Origin: Streptomyces sp. NBC_01476
GTDB taxonomy: Bacteria; Actinomycetota; Actinomycetes; Streptomycetales; Streptomycetaceae
Length of the DNA: 64,000 bases
Assembly (NCBI RefSeq): GCF_036227265.1
Contig: NZ_CP109446.1
Span: forward strand, 2,741,501 to 2,805,500
Direction: 5' to 3'
Positions within the stretch are counted from its first letter, which is position 1. Each line of letters begins with the position of its first letter. The notes beneath the pieces were generated by a model. It was not told where the DNA came from. It ran no database searches and saw only the letters and a program-made list of their open reading frames with translations. Both the position numbers and the translations under genes were made by a program. Below are positions 54,937 to 63,977 of this stretch, piece by piece.

Positions 54937-55983
54937 CTACTTCTTGACCACGGCCTCGAAGGCGTGCAGGTAGCCGTTGACCGGGCGGACGTCGCCGAGG
55001 ACCAGACCGGCCTCGGTCATCAGGGCGGTCATGCTCGCCTTGGAGTGCTTGGCGCCGCCGACGTTGAGGAGCAGCAGCAGGTCCATGGCGGTGGTGAAGC
55101 GCATCGACGGGCTGTCGTCCACCAGGTTCTCGATCACCAGCACCCGGGCGCCGGGGTCCGCCGCGGCCACCACGTTGCGCAGCGTCGCGCGGGTGCTGGC
55201 GTCGTCCCACTCCAGGATGTTCTTGATGATGTAGAGGTCGGCCCGGACCGGGATGTCCTCGCGGCAGTCGCCGGGCAGCAGCTGGACCCGGCCGGCCAGT
55301 GAGCCGCCCTCGCGCAGCCGGGGGTCGGCGTTGGCGACGACCGCGGGCAGGTCGAGCAGCGCGCCGCGCAGCGCCGGGTCACGCTCCAGCAGCCCGGCCA
55401 GCACGAAGCCCTGGCCGCCGCCGATGTCCGCGACGCTCGCCACACCGGTGAGGTCGACGTACTCGGCGAGGTCCTGGGCGGCCTGCCGGCTGGAGGAGGT
55501 CATCGCCCGGTCGAAGACCCGGGCCGACTCGCCGCCTTCGGTGTGCAGGTAGTCGAAGAAGGTCTTGCCGAAGACCTCCGGGAAGACGCCGTCGCCGGTG
55601 CGTACCGCGTCGGCCAGCTTCGGCCAGACCTGCCAGGTCCACGGCTCGGTGCACCACAAGGTGATGTGGTGCAGGCTGCCGGGCGCGTCCTCGCGCAGCA
55701 GCTTCGACATCTCGGTGTGGGCGAAGCGGCCGTCGGCGGTCTCCTGGAAGAGGCCGTGGCTGGTCAGGGTGAGCAGCAGCCGGCGCAGTGGCCGGGCCTG
55801 GACACCGATCCGCTCGGCCAACTGCTCAGCGGTGGCGGGGGAATCGTCGTCCAGCGCGTCGGCGAGGCCGAGGGTGGCGGCGGCGCGGGCCGCGGCTGCG
55901 GGGGCTGCGCCGAAGACGATCTCCCGCAGGCGCATTGCGGCTTGGGGGTCGGCTTGCGGTTTGGCGGGAGGCGCGGTCGTCAT
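54937..55983 (-). CDS. O-methyltransferase-like tailoring protein (PF00891 type)
   Basis: A 348-residue protein with an N-terminal winged-helix dimerisation domain (about residues 14-95) and a Rossmann SAM domain (VADIGGGQGFVLAGLLERDP near 185). This is the small-molecule O-methyltransferase fold of polyketide tailoring enzymes. The usual catalytic His in an LHDWDD-like motif is not present: the equivalent stretch reads NILEWDDAST. It could therefore methylate by proximity or, like RdmB-type relatives, do other chemistry. It is convergent with the pigment operon, and I do not recall such a gene at this place in S. coelicolor. Confidence 0.85.
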   Translation of the reverse strand: MTTAPPAKPQADPQAAMRLREIVFGAAPAAAARAAATLGLADALDDDSPATAEQLAERIGVQARPLRRLLLTLTSHGLFQETADGRFAHTEMSKLLREDAPGSLHHITLWCTEPWTWQVWPKLADAVRTGDGVFPEVFGKTFFDYLHTEGGESARVFDRAMTSSSRQAAQDLAEYVDLTGVASVADIGGGQGFVLAGLLERDPALRGALLDLPAVVANADPRLREGGSLAGRVQLLPGDCREDIPVRADLYIIKNILEWDDASTRATLRNVVAAADPGARVLVIENLVDDSPSMRFTTAMDLLLLLNVGGAKHSKASMTALMTEAGLVLGDVRPVNGYLHAFEAVVKK

Positions 55984-56059
55984 CGGGCCGCCTTTCTCCT
56001 GGGGTGTGGGTGGGGGGTGTCGGACTGGTGCTGCCGCGGTGCCGGACGGTCGCCCGGCT

Positions 56060-56110
56060 CAGCAGCGGCCGGCCGGTTCAGCACTGGCCGGTTCAGCAGC
56101 GGCCGGCCGG
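56060..56110. repeat. 17-bp direct repeats at the beta-helix stop codon
   Basis: CAGCAGCGGCCGGCCGG occurs at 56060-56076 and 56094-56110, with a GGCCGGTTCAGCA variant between. The downstream copy contains the stop codon of the beta-helix gene. Confidence 0.8.
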
Positions 56111-57274
56111 CAGCGAGACCCGGCAGGTGTTGCCGGTGACGCTGTTGCCGGTGCCCGCGTCCCAGCCGGAGACGTCCGCCGGGCCGTTGGCGAGCAGGAC
56201 GTTGTCCCGGACGGTGTTCGCGGTGTTGGGGACGTTCACGAAGCTGTGGAAGAAGACCACGCCGCCGGACATCGTGGAGTCACCGGTGTTGCCGGTGACG
56301 ACGTTCCGCTCCAGGAGCGTGTCCTCGATGCCGGTCAGCACGATGCCGGCGCCCTGCACGAAGGGCAGCCGGCTGGTGGCGGCGCAGTAACGGGTGTTGG
56401 ACATCACGGCGTTGCCCCGCACGGTGAGGTCGCCCGCCTGGGGGACGCCTTCGTCGCCCACCAGGAACATTCCGGCGCAGTTGCCGGTGACCGTGTTGGC
56501 CTGGACGGTGGTGTTGCGGACCCGGCGCAGCACGATGCCGTCCTTGTTGCCCGAGGTCACATTGGCGGTGAGCGCGGTGCCCTGGGTGTCGAGGGCGCCG
56601 CCCTCCTCGTCGACGGTGTTCGCCACGAAGAGGCCGGCCTCGCCGTTGTCGGTGGCGACGTTGGCGGTGAAGCGGGCGCGGACCGACTTCTGCTGGCCGA
56701 TGCCGTACTGCCCGTTGTGGTCGGCGTGCACCCCGCGCACGGTCAGGCCGTCGGTGTCGCTGGCGGCGATGCCGTAGGTGGGGTAGCCGGTGACGGTGAG
56801 GCCGGCCACCGTGACGCCGGTGAGGGGCGCTGCGGTGGTTCCGGTCACGCAGATGCCGGCGCCGGCGCAGATGCCGTCGGCGGCGGCGGGGGCGGTGGCC
56901 GGGGTGGTCGCCGCGGCGGCGGGGGTCGCGGCGGTCCCGCTCGGGGTGGTCCCGCTCGGGGTGGCCGCGCCGGGAGTGGCCGTCGCGCTGGTGGTGGCGG
57001 GTTCGATGATCACGTCCCGGGCGTTCGCACCGCGCAGCGTCAGGCCCGCGGTGCGGATCCGCAGGTTCTCCTTGTAGGTGCCGGCCGCCACCAGGATCGT
57101 GTCGCCCGGCTGGGCGGCGTCGATGGCCTGCTGGATGCTCTGGCCTTCGGTGACGGTGTACGGGGCCGCGGTGGCGGTGGCGGTGGCGGTGGCGGTGGCC
57201 GCGTGTACGGGGCCGGCGGTGAGTACGGTCAGCAGGGCGGCGCCGGTCGCCGCGGCCCAACGGCTTGTCTTCAT
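56093..57274 (-). CDS. Exported right-handed beta-helix protein
   Basis: A 393-residue protein with a signal peptide (about 1-25, AAATGAALLTVLTAGPVHAAT) and a parallel beta-helix built from NxV-x-GN repeats such as NVVTGNTGDSTMSGGVVF and ANTVTGNCAGMFLVG. Residues about 43-80 (EGQSIQQAIDAAQPGDTILVAAGTYKE) are the usual N-terminal cap of the NosD-like family. Residues about 93-132 are an Ala/Thr/Pro insertion with SGT repeats. Proteins of this shape are often polysaccharide-binding or -cleaving. No lyase catalytic motif is visible. Confidence 0.8.
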   Translation of the reverse strand: MKTSRWAAATGAALLTVLTAGPVHAATATATATATAAPYTVTEGQSIQQAIDAAQPGDTILVAAGTYKENLRIRTAGLTLRGANARDVIIEPATTSATATPGAATPSGTTPSGTAATPAAAATTPATAPAAADGICAGAGICVTGTTAAPLTGVTVAGLTVTGYPTYGIAASDTDGLTVRGVHADHNGQYGIGQQKSVRARFTANVATDNGEAGLFVANTVDEEGGALDTQGTALTANVTSGNKDGIVLRRVRNTTVQANTVTGNCAGMFLVGDEGVPQAGDLTVRGNAVMSNTRYCAATSRLPFVQGAGIVLTGIEDTLLERNVVTGNTGDSTMSGGVVFFHSFVNVPNTANTVRDNVLLANGPADVSGWDAGTGNSVTGNTCRVSLPAGRC

Positions 57275-57380
57275 GGACGGGACTCGTCTTCCTTCGGAGG
57301 CGGAACGTCGCAGGTCACGGCCTATCCGCCACCCACCCCGAAGCTATGGCCCCCCTCGGCACCCCGCCACCGCTGTACCT

Positions 57381-57410
57381 CCTCCCGGGTGGGCCCGCAC
57401 ACCCGGGAGG
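57381..57410 (-). terminator. Terminator after the sensor kinase gene
   Basis: An 11-bp perfect stem CCTCCCGGGTG / CACCCGGGAGG with an 8-nt loop, 46 bp after the kinase stop on its strand and ahead of the beta-helix gene start. Confidence 0.75.
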
Positions 57411-57456
57411 TTGAGGGCGACGTCCGGAAGGTCGCGGGCGGACGCCCGGAAGCCGG

Positions 57457-58824
57457 TCAGCGCGGCCGGCGACGGAGCGGCCGGCGATGCCCCGAAGGGC
57501 CCGGCACCGTCGTCCGGGGATCACGGGCCAGCCACACCCGGATTTCCGCACCCCCCAGCACGCTCCGCCCGATCGCGACGTCACCCCCCGTGGACTCCGC
57601 CACCCGGCGGACGATGTCGAGGCCGAGCCCGGTCGACCCCTGCCCCCCGTCCCCGTGCCCGCGCCGCACCGCGGCCGCCGGGTCGGCGACCCCCGGCCCT
57701 GCGTCGGAGACCAGCACGATCACCGCCTCCTCCGAACTGTGCACGTCCACCGCGAAAGCCGTCCCCTCCGGCGTGTGCCGGAACACGTTCCCCAGCATCG
57801 CGTCGAGCGCCGCCGCCAGCTCCGCCCGCCCCACCGGCACCCGCACCGGCCGGTCCGCCCCGGCCGTCCGTACCTCCCGCGCCTCGTCCTCCGCGAGCGC
57901 CGACCAGAAGGCCATCCGGTCCCGTATCACCTCGGCCGCGTCGCACCCCACCGAGCCGACCGACCCCGCCGTACGGTGCTCGCGCGCGGTACGGATGATC
58001 TGGTCGACCTCACCCTCCAGCTGGGAGACCGCCGCCCGCGTCTGGTCGGCGGCGGGCCCGTCGCCCAGCGAGGCGGTGTTCAGCCGCAGCACCGTCAGCG
58101 GCGTCCGCAGCCGGTGGCTCAGGTCTGCCGCCAACTCACGCTCGGCCTCCATCAGTTGTACGACCTGGTCGGCCATCGCGTTGAACGCCGCGGCGGCGGC
58201 CCGCAGTTCGGCGGGGCCCTCCTCCGGCACCCGCACCGCGAGGTCTCCCTCTCCCAGCCGGTGCGCCGCACCCGCGAGCCGTACGGCCGGCCGGATCATC
58301 CGGGATCCGAGGCGGTCCGCGATGGCCACCGACGTGATGATCAGGCCGAGCGCCACCGCGGCGAGCATCAGCCAGGCGGTGGCCACCCCGCGGGTGAGGT
58401 CCCCGTCGGGGACGTAGACCTCGACCACCGCGACCGTGCCGGAACTGACCGCGGTGGGGCGGATCAGGTCGAGCCCGCCGGGGACCCGTACGGTGACCGC
58501 CTCGCCGTGCGCCGAGGCGCCGCCGAGGGTGTCCGCGGTGACCCGGTGCCGGCCGAGGTCGACCGCGGGTGATCCGGCGGTCGCCGGGATGAGCAGCGCG
58601 ATCCGGCCCTCGGCGCCCGCCTGCGTGGTGGCCATCGCCCGGTCCAGTTCGGCGCGGTCGGTGGTGATGGCGAGCGCGGGGGCGATCGCCGCGGCCTGCC
58701 GCTCCGCGTTGGTCAGCGCCCGGTCCCGGGCCAGTTCCTTGACGACCAGGCCCAGCGGGACCGCGAAAGCGATCACGACCATCGCGGTGACCGCGAGGCA
58801 GACCCGTACCAGCGCCCATCTCAT
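57457..58824 (-). CDS. Two-component sensor histidine kinase
   Basis: A 455-residue membrane kinase with two spans (about 7-27 and 148-170) flanking an extracytoplasmic sensor of about 120 residues. Then come HAMP (about 171-225), HisKA with the phosphorylated His237 in ADLSHRLRTPLTVL, and a HATPase domain (G-box GLGLDIVRRVAESTGG). Its start overlaps the response-regulator stop by 4 bp. The signal sensed is not evident. Confidence 0.92.
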   Translation of the reverse strand: MRWALVRVCLAVTAMVVIAFAVPLGLVVKELARDRALTNAERQAAAIAPALAITTDRAELDRAMATTQAGAEGRIALLIPATAGSPAVDLGRHRVTADTLGGASAHGEAVTVRVPGGLDLIRPTAVSSGTVAVVEVYVPDGDLTRGVATAWLMLAAVALGLIITSVAIADRLGSRMIRPAVRLAGAAHRLGEGDLAVRVPEEGPAELRAAAAAFNAMADQVVQLMEAERELAADLSHRLRTPLTVLRLNTASLGDGPAADQTRAAVSQLEGEVDQIIRTAREHRTAGSVGSVGCDAAEVIRDRMAFWSALAEDEAREVRTAGADRPVRVPVGRAELAAALDAMLGNVFRHTPEGTAFAVDVHSSEEAVIVLVSDAGPGVADPAAAVRRGHGDGGQGSTGLGLDIVRRVAESTGGDVAIGRSVLGGAEIRVWLARDPRTTVPGPSGHRRPLRRRPR

Positions 58825-59510
58825 GCCGGCGGCTCCAGTTTCACGCCCACCCCGCGCAGGGTGTGCAGGTAGCGGGGGCGGGCCGCGGTCTCACCCAACT
58901 TCCTTCGCAGCCAGGAGAGATGGACGTCGATCGTCTGGTCGTCGCCGTAGGACTGCTGCCACACCTCGGCGAGCAGTTCGCGCCGTGCGACCACCTCGCC
59001 CGGCCGTGCGGCGAGAAACGCCAACAGGTCGAACTCCCTCCGGGTGAGGTCGAGTTGCGCACCGTCGAGGGCGGCGAGCCGGCGTCGTACGTCGATCTCC
59101 AGACCGCCGACCCGGATCAGCGCGTCGGTTCCCGCGGTGCCGCCGCGCCCCTGCGCCCGGCGCAGCACCGCGGCCAGCCGGGCGGACAGGTGCTCCACGG
59201 AGAACGGTTTGACGAGATAGTCGTCGGCGCCGGCGTTCAGCAGCCGTACGACCTCGGTCTCGTCGTCCCGGGCGGTCGCCACGATCACCGGCACGTCGCT
59301 CAGCCCGCGCAGCATCTTCAGCGCCTCGGAACCGTCCAGGTCCGGCAGCCCCAGATCCAGGATCACCACGTCGAACCCCACTTGCGCGACTTCCCGCAGC
59401 GCCTCGAGCGCCGTTCCGACGCTGCGAACCGTGTGCGAGGCCTCCGTCAGATGCCGGATGAGCGCCGACCGCACGAACTGGTCATCCTCCACGACGAGCA
59501 CACTTGCCAT
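58821..59510 (-). CDS. Two-component response regulator (OmpR/PhoB family)
   Basis: A 229-residue regulator. The receiver domain has the acidic pair VVEDD, phosphoacceptor Asp52 (VVILDLGLPDLDG) and Lys in LVKPFSVEHL. The C-terminal winged helix has LTRREFDLLAFLAARPGEVVARRELL and DVHLSWLRRKLGE. It is translated ahead of its cognate kinase in the same operon. Targets are unknown; the beta-helix gene and others lie close by. Confidence 0.94.
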   Translation of the reverse strand: MASVLVVEDDQFVRSALIRHLTEASHTVRSVGTALEALREVAQVGFDVVILDLGLPDLDGSEALKMLRGLSDVPVIVATARDDETEVVRLLNAGADDYLVKPFSVEHLSARLAAVLRRAQGRGGTAGTDALIRVGGLEIDVRRRLAALDGAQLDLTRREFDLLAFLAARPGEVVARRELLAEVWQQSYGDDQTIDVHLSWLRRKLGETAARPRYLHTLRGVGVKLEPPA

Positions 59511-59799
59511 GCGCGGCAACCTAGCGTGTCGGCTCCGCCGGTGCCCCGCTGGCACCACCCGGGCCCGCCCACGGCTCCGCCGAAGAACCGGTGATATCGG
59601 CTCCGCCAGTGACCGCGGCCTCCCACCCCGGCCCCACCCGGGCGCCGCCCCCGGGCGCCGCCGGAGGACCGCCGGCACCGACCCCGCGGGCGGGCGCGGG
59701 CACTTGTGCCGGGCGCCGCCCGGGCGGGGGCGGTTCCCGGGGCTTCCGGTCCGCCCGGAGGGGGCTCGTGGTCGGCGGGGTGGGTGGGGCGGTGGCAGG

Positions 59800-60360
59800 A
59801 TGTGCCGCGTGTACAGAGGGCTGCTTCACGCCGTCGCCTGGGCGGTGACGACCGCCGCCGCGGTCACCTTGGCGTGGTTCGGGGTGCATTCCGTGCTGCG
59901 GAGCACGGCGTACGACCTGCCGCGGGCGATGCCGATCGCGACCACCGCGCCGCCGGAGATCTCGGACGCCACCTCGCAGCCGCCCCCGCCGTCCCCCACG
60001 CACGCCCACCGCCCGGCCACCACACCCCCGCCGTCACCGAGGACGAGCAGCACCACCCCGCCCCCACCCCCCGTACCGCCCAAGACCCCGCCGGGCACCC
60101 CGCACCCCACGCCCTCCGCGACCGGCCCGACCGGAAACGTGCACAGCTACACCCTGAACGGCGGCCGGGTCGTCCTGGACCTCGGCCCGGCGTCCGCCTC
60201 CCTGGTCACCGCCACCCCCGCCGGCGACTGGAAGATGCAGGTCTGGACGCAGGACGGCTGGCTGCGCGTCACCTTCACCTCGGCCGACGGCACCGCGTCC
60301 AGTTCCCTCTTCTGCACCTGGAACGGCCACCCGCCGACCGTCGAGTCGTACGAGAACTAG
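59800..60360 (+). CDS. Small secreted or membrane-anchored Pro-rich protein of unknown function
   Basis: A 186-residue protein. One hydrophobic N-terminal segment (AVAWAVTTAAAVTLAWFGVHSVL) serves as anchor or signal. A Pro/Ser/Thr linker (about residues 57-107) leads to a small beta-rich domain of about 70 residues with RVVLDLGPASASLV and GDWKMQVWTQDGWLRVTF. The same layout appears in many streptomycete proteins without known function. A GTG three codons downstream (59809) with GGCAGGA before it is an alternative start. Its stop codon shares the CTAG tetranucleotide with the convergent methyltransferase stop. Confidence 0.72.
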   Translation: MCRVYRGLLHAVAWAVTTAAAVTLAWFGVHSVLRSTAYDLPRAMPIATTAPPEISDATSQPPPPSPTHAHRPATTPPPSPRTSSTTPPPPPVPPKTPPGTPHPTPSATGPTGNVHSYTLNGGRVVLDLGPASASLVTATPAGDWKMQVWTQDGWLRVTFTSADGTASSSLFCTWNGHPPTVESYEN

Positions 60361-61190
60361 ACGCCCGGCGGAAGCCCGCGGTCCGTGCGGCCGACACCGG
60401 CGTAGACCCAGAACTCCTCCGGCTTGTCCGGGACTTCGTCCTCGCTGTCGGGGCGCCAGAGCGGCACGTAGACCAGTCCGGGGTCGACGAGTTCGTAACC
60501 GGTGAAGAGGCCGGAGATCTGCTCGTAGGAGCGGGCGGTGACCGGCGAGGTCGCCTTCGAACGGTACAACTGGCCCACCGCGGCAGCGGTCCCGGGCCGG
60601 TCCTGGTCGGTGGCGTGGCTGAGCGCCAGCCAGCTCCCGGTGGGCAGGCCGTCGCGGTAGGCAGCCACCAGCCCCGCCGGGTCCTCGTCCGCGGTGATGA
60701 AGTGCAGGATGGTGATCATCAGAAGGGCGACCGGCTGGTCGAAGTCGATGAGCCCGCGCACCTGCGGGGAGTCGAGGACATCGGCGGGGCGGCGGATGTC
60801 GGCGCTGACGATGTCCGCGTCGGGGTTGTCGGCGAGCAGCGACACGCTGTGCGCCACGGCCACCGGGTCGTTGTCCACGTAGATCACCCGCGTGCCGGGG
60901 GCGATCGCCTGCGCCACCTCGTGGACGTTGCCCTGGGTGGGGATGCCCGACCCCAGGTCGATGAACTGCCGTACGCCGGCGTCCACCAGGAACCGCACCG
61001 CCCGGCCCAGGAAGGCGCGGTTGGCCCGCGCCAGCGCCCGCACCTGCGGGTCGATGCCGGTGAAGGCGGCCACCGCTTCCCGGTCGATGGCGAAGTTGTT
61101 CTCCCCGCCCAGCATGGCGTCGTACATCCGCGCCACACTCGCCTTGGCCGGGTCCACCCCGGTAGGGACATCCTTGCGCCCAGTCACCAC
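60357..61190 (-). CDS. SAM-dependent methyltransferase, DUF574 family
   Basis: A 277-residue protein of the actinobacterial S-adenosyl methyltransferase family once called DUF574. Characteristic segments are ARMYDAMLGGENNFAIDREAV near the N-terminus, FIDLGSGIPTQGNVHEVAQ (SAM loop), VIYVDNDPVAVAHS and LMITILHFITADEDP. Streptomycetes have dozens of paralogues; their substrates are mostly unknown. The GTG-GTG start is chosen because GGAGGGGAG lies directly upstream; either GTG may be used. Confidence 0.87.
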   Translation of the reverse strand: MVTGRKDVPTGVDPAKASVARMYDAMLGGENNFAIDREAVAAFTGIDPQVRALARANRAFLGRAVRFLVDAGVRQFIDLGSGIPTQGNVHEVAQAIAPGTRVIYVDNDPVAVAHSVSLLADNPDADIVSADIRRPADVLDSPQVRGLIDFDQPVALLMITILHFITADEDPAGLVAAYRDGLPTGSWLALSHATDQDRPGTAAAVGQLYRSKATSPVTARSYEQISGLFTGYELVDPGLVYVPLWRPDSEDEVPDKPEEFWVYAGVGRTDRGLPPGV

Positions 61191-61370
61191 AACTCCCCTC
61201 CCCAGAAAGCATCTTGATGGTCCATCATAGAAGTTCGCGACGAGCCGCAGTGGGGGTGCGAACGTCAGCGCGGAGGGCACTTCCCCTCCGTCGCACCGGC
61301 CTGGTGAAAGGGCACGACCCTGCTGAACGAGGCGCATGAGGAGCCGAAGGACAACACGCTGACCGACACG

Positions 61371-62720
61371 GTGGTCGCCGCCCCCGCGCGTGACGGCACT
61401 CCGGTGTCCGGGCGGCGGCGACTGACGGCGGGCCCGGCGGCCGACGCCATCGGCTCGGTCCTGGACCTGCACATGACCGGCAGCCATGTCGTCCACGCCA
61501 TGGCACCCGGCTTCGCCGACGCGGCCTCGGTCTACCTGCTGGAACGCTGGCTGGTCGACGAGACCACGGGGACGTCGGACGATCCGCCGCACGTCGAGGC
61601 CCGCCGGCTGGCGCTGCGGATGGGCGACGGGACGGACCACGGGACGGAGGCGGTCCTGCCGCTCGACGAAGTGCTCGTCTTCCCCCGCGACACGCCCTAC
61701 GCCCGTGCCCTGGCCACCGGGCACGCCCAGTTGCTCGACACCTTCGACACGCACACCTTCGACCGGCTCGCCGCGTCCGGCCGGGGCGACGCCCGGATCC
61801 ACGACCTGCTGCGCACCTCCTCCTTCCTGGTGGTCCCGCTCCGCCTGCAGGGCACCACGATCGGCTTCATCGCCGGCACCCGCGGCCCGCACCACCCGCC
61901 GTTCGCGCTGGAGGACACCGCGGCCGTCGAGTCGCTGGCCGCGCGGGCGGCGGTGGCGCTGGACAACGCCAGGCGGTACGAGCACGAGCGGCGCACCGCG
62001 CTGGCGATCCGCCGGAGCCTGCTGCCCGCCACCGACCTGTCGTTCGAGGGGTGCCGGGTGGCGCACGCCTACCGGCCCGCGGGGCAGCGCAACATCATCG
62101 GCGGGGACTGGTTCGACGTCTTCCCCAGGCCCGGCCGCCGGGTCGGCCTGATCGTCGGTGACGCGATGGGGCACGGCCCGGAGGCCGCCGTCGCCATGAT
62201 CCAGCTGCGGATGGCCGCGCGGACCCTGGCGGGGATGGACACCGAGCCGCAGGATCTGCTCCGCCGGCTCGACGCGCTCGCCGCGGACACGCCGGGGGCG
62301 TCCTTCGCCACCTGCGTGTACGCCGAATGGGACGCCGGGCGGAACACCTGCACGCTGGTCGGTGCGGGGCATCCGCCGGCGCTGATCCGTGACGCGAGGA
62401 CGCCGGCCAGGCCGGTCGCGCTCGAAGCGGGGCTGCCGCTGGGGCTCGGTGCGCGGAGCTTCGAACCCACGACGGTGCGGATCGACCGGCCGACGCTTCT
62501 GCTGCTCTACAGCGACGGCCTCGTGGAGAGCCGCCACTGGGACATCGACGCGGGCATCCAGCGACTCGCCCGGGAACTGGACGCCGGGGCCGCGGACCTG
62601 GGCGGGTCCGGCGCCGACGCGGGCCTGCAGTCGCTCTGCGACCGGCTGCTGGGCGCCGCGGCCCCGGGCAGCACCGCGGACGACCGCACCCTTCTCCTGG
62701 CAGCCCTGACCCCGACCTGA
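61371..62720 (+). CDS. GAF-SpoIIE-type serine phosphatase
   Basis: A 449-residue protein with an N-terminal GAF-like sensor domain (about residues 25-205) and a C-terminal PP2C/SpoIIE phosphatase (about 225-447). The latter has the metal motifs IIGGDWFDVF, VGDAMGHGPEAA, GAGHPPALI, LYSDGLVES and a final Asp in TADDRTLLL. Such proteins control sigma factors through anti-anti-sigma dephosphorylation or other stress signalling. The GTG used has no convincing ribosome binding site; since an in-frame stop lies at 61305, the protein cannot be much longer. Confidence 0.8.
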   Translation: MVAAPARDGTPVSGRRRLTAGPAADAIGSVLDLHMTGSHVVHAMAPGFADAASVYLLERWLVDETTGTSDDPPHVEARRLALRMGDGTDHGTEAVLPLDEVLVFPRDTPYARALATGHAQLLDTFDTHTFDRLAASGRGDARIHDLLRTSSFLVVPLRLQGTTIGFIAGTRGPHHPPFALEDTAAVESLAARAAVALDNARRYEHERRTALAIRRSLLPATDLSFEGCRVAHAYRPAGQRNIIGGDWFDVFPRPGRRVGLIVGDAMGHGPEAAVAMIQLRMAARTLAGMDTEPQDLLRRLDALAADTPGASFATCVYAEWDAGRNTCTLVGAGHPPALIRDARTPARPVALEAGLPLGLGARSFEPTTVRIDRPTLLLLYSDGLVESRHWDIDAGIQRLARELDAGAADLGGSGADAGLQSLCDRLLGAAAPGSTADDRTLLLAALTPT

Positions 62721-62794
62721 CCTGCGCCGCCCGACCCGGCCCCCATTGCCCCGCGCAATCCGGCATCCGTCGTCCGAGATTCCGGGGCCCCCGG

Positions 62795-63652
62795 TCAGCC
62801 GAAGGTGTGGTCCGGGGGCGGTGGGGACCCCGTGGCGGTCGCGTCGGTGACCACCGCAGCGCCGCCGGTGAAGTCGGTGAGGGCGCGGCCGTGTTCGGTA
62901 CGGGACTGGGCCGGGTCGGTGGCCAGCAGGCGGCCGAAGGCGGGCAGCGGGAGCGGGTCGGGGCCGGCCCAGAGGATGACGTTGCCGAAGCGCTTGCCGC
63001 GCAGCACCGCCGGTTCGGCGGCCAGTACGAGCGCGAGGCCGGGGAAGGCCGCGCGGACGGTGGCGAGTTGACCGCGGGTGAAACTGAGCGCACCGCCGTC
63101 GGTGAGGTTCACCGCGTAGTGGCCGCCGGGCCGCAGCACCCGACGGACGTCGCGCAGGAATTCCAGCGTGGTGAGGTGGGGCGGGGTGCGCGCACCCGCG
63201 AAGACGTCGGCGATGACCAGGTCGGCGGACGCGTCCGGCAGCCGGCCGAGGCCCTCCCGGGCGTCCGCGCCGCGGACCTTGATCCGCCAGCCGCGGTCCA
63301 GCGGCAGCTCGCGCCGGACCAGCTCGGTCAGCGCGGTGTCGGCTTCGACCACGACCTGGGTGGAGCGGGGCCGGGTGTGGGCGGTGTAGCGGGCCATCGT
63401 CAGCCCGCCGCCACCGAGGTGGACCGCCTCGATCGGCCGGCCGGGCGGCGCGACCAGGTCCACGATGTGCCCGAGCCGGCGCTGATAGGTGAAGCCGAGG
63501 TGGCCGGGGTCGGCGAGGTCGACGTACGACTGCGGTGCGCCGTCCAGCAGCAGCTTCCACGCGTCGGTACGGTCCGGGTCGGCCCGCAGCTCGGCCAGGC
63601 CGCCGGCCACAGCGGCGGTACGGCTCTCCGGGGCACGACGTGATCTGGCCAT
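62795..63652 (-). CDS. Spermidine synthase-like methyltransferase-fold protein
   Basis: A 285-residue soluble Rossmann protein of the spermidine/spermine synthase family. The SAM-type loop VHLGGGGLTMARY, an acidic ribose-binding VVEADT and the DLVIADVFAG block occupy residues about 75-160. No membrane part is present. Genuine spermidine synthases use decarboxylated SAM and putrescine; whether this does is unknown, as many actinobacterial relatives are untested. A GGAGG sits unusually close to the ATG, so a slightly different start is possible. Confidence 0.75.
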   Translation of the reverse strand: MARSRRAPESRTAAVAGGLAELRADPDRTDAWKLLLDGAPQSYVDLADPGHLGFTYQRRLGHIVDLVAPPGRPIEAVHLGGGGLTMARYTAHTRPRSTQVVVEADTALTELVRRELPLDRGWRIKVRGADAREGLGRLPDASADLVIADVFAGARTPPHLTTLEFLRDVRRVLRPGGHYAVNLTDGGALSFTRGQLATVRAAFPGLALVLAAEPAVLRGKRFGNVILWAGPDPLPLPAFGRLLATDPAQSRTEHGRALTDFTGGAAVVTDATATGSPPPPDHTFG

Positions 63653-63659
63653 CCTCCGA

Positions 63660-63977
63660 TTATCGGCCCATCGGGCCCACCCCGCCGTACCCGCCCTCCG
63701 GGTCGTACCCGTCGACCAGCCGGATCGTCCGGGCCGCCTCGCCGAGCGCCGCCCGCAGGACGGCCGGGTCGGTGACCGCGGTGTCCGTGTGCGGCGGCAC
63801 CAGCCAGCCGTCACCGGACGACGGCCCGGCCTCGCCCTCCGGACCGCACGCACACGAGCTGCCGGGGACGTCCCAGGCGTCGGCGGTGCCGGGCGGCACA
63901 AGGAACGACAAACTGTCACCGGTGCGGTCGTGCAGCACCGGGCCCACTCCCCCGTGCGTGAGCCGGAGCAGATCCAC
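63660..63977 (-). CDS. Hypothetical protein, possibly continuing past the window edge
   Basis: At least 105 residues from a GTG; the frame stays open upstream to the window edge, so the true start may be outside. The sequence (HGGVGPVLHDRTGDSLSFLVPPGTADAWD and two close Cys in SSCACGPEG) has no family I can name with certainty. It sits 8 bp upstream of the spermidine-synthase-like gene and could be co-transcribed with it. Confidence 0.6.
   Translation of the reverse strand: MDLLRLTHGGVGPVLHDRTGDSLSFLVPPGTADAWDVPGSSCACGPEGEAGPSSGDGWLVPPHTDTAVTDPAVLRAALGEAARTIRLVDGYDPEGGYGGVGPMGR

Noticed and set aside
61191..63560. Upstream extension of the DUF574 methyltransferase frame
   Set aside because: It runs antisense to the phosphatase gene; a good ribosome binding site and the family N-terminus fix the start near 61190.
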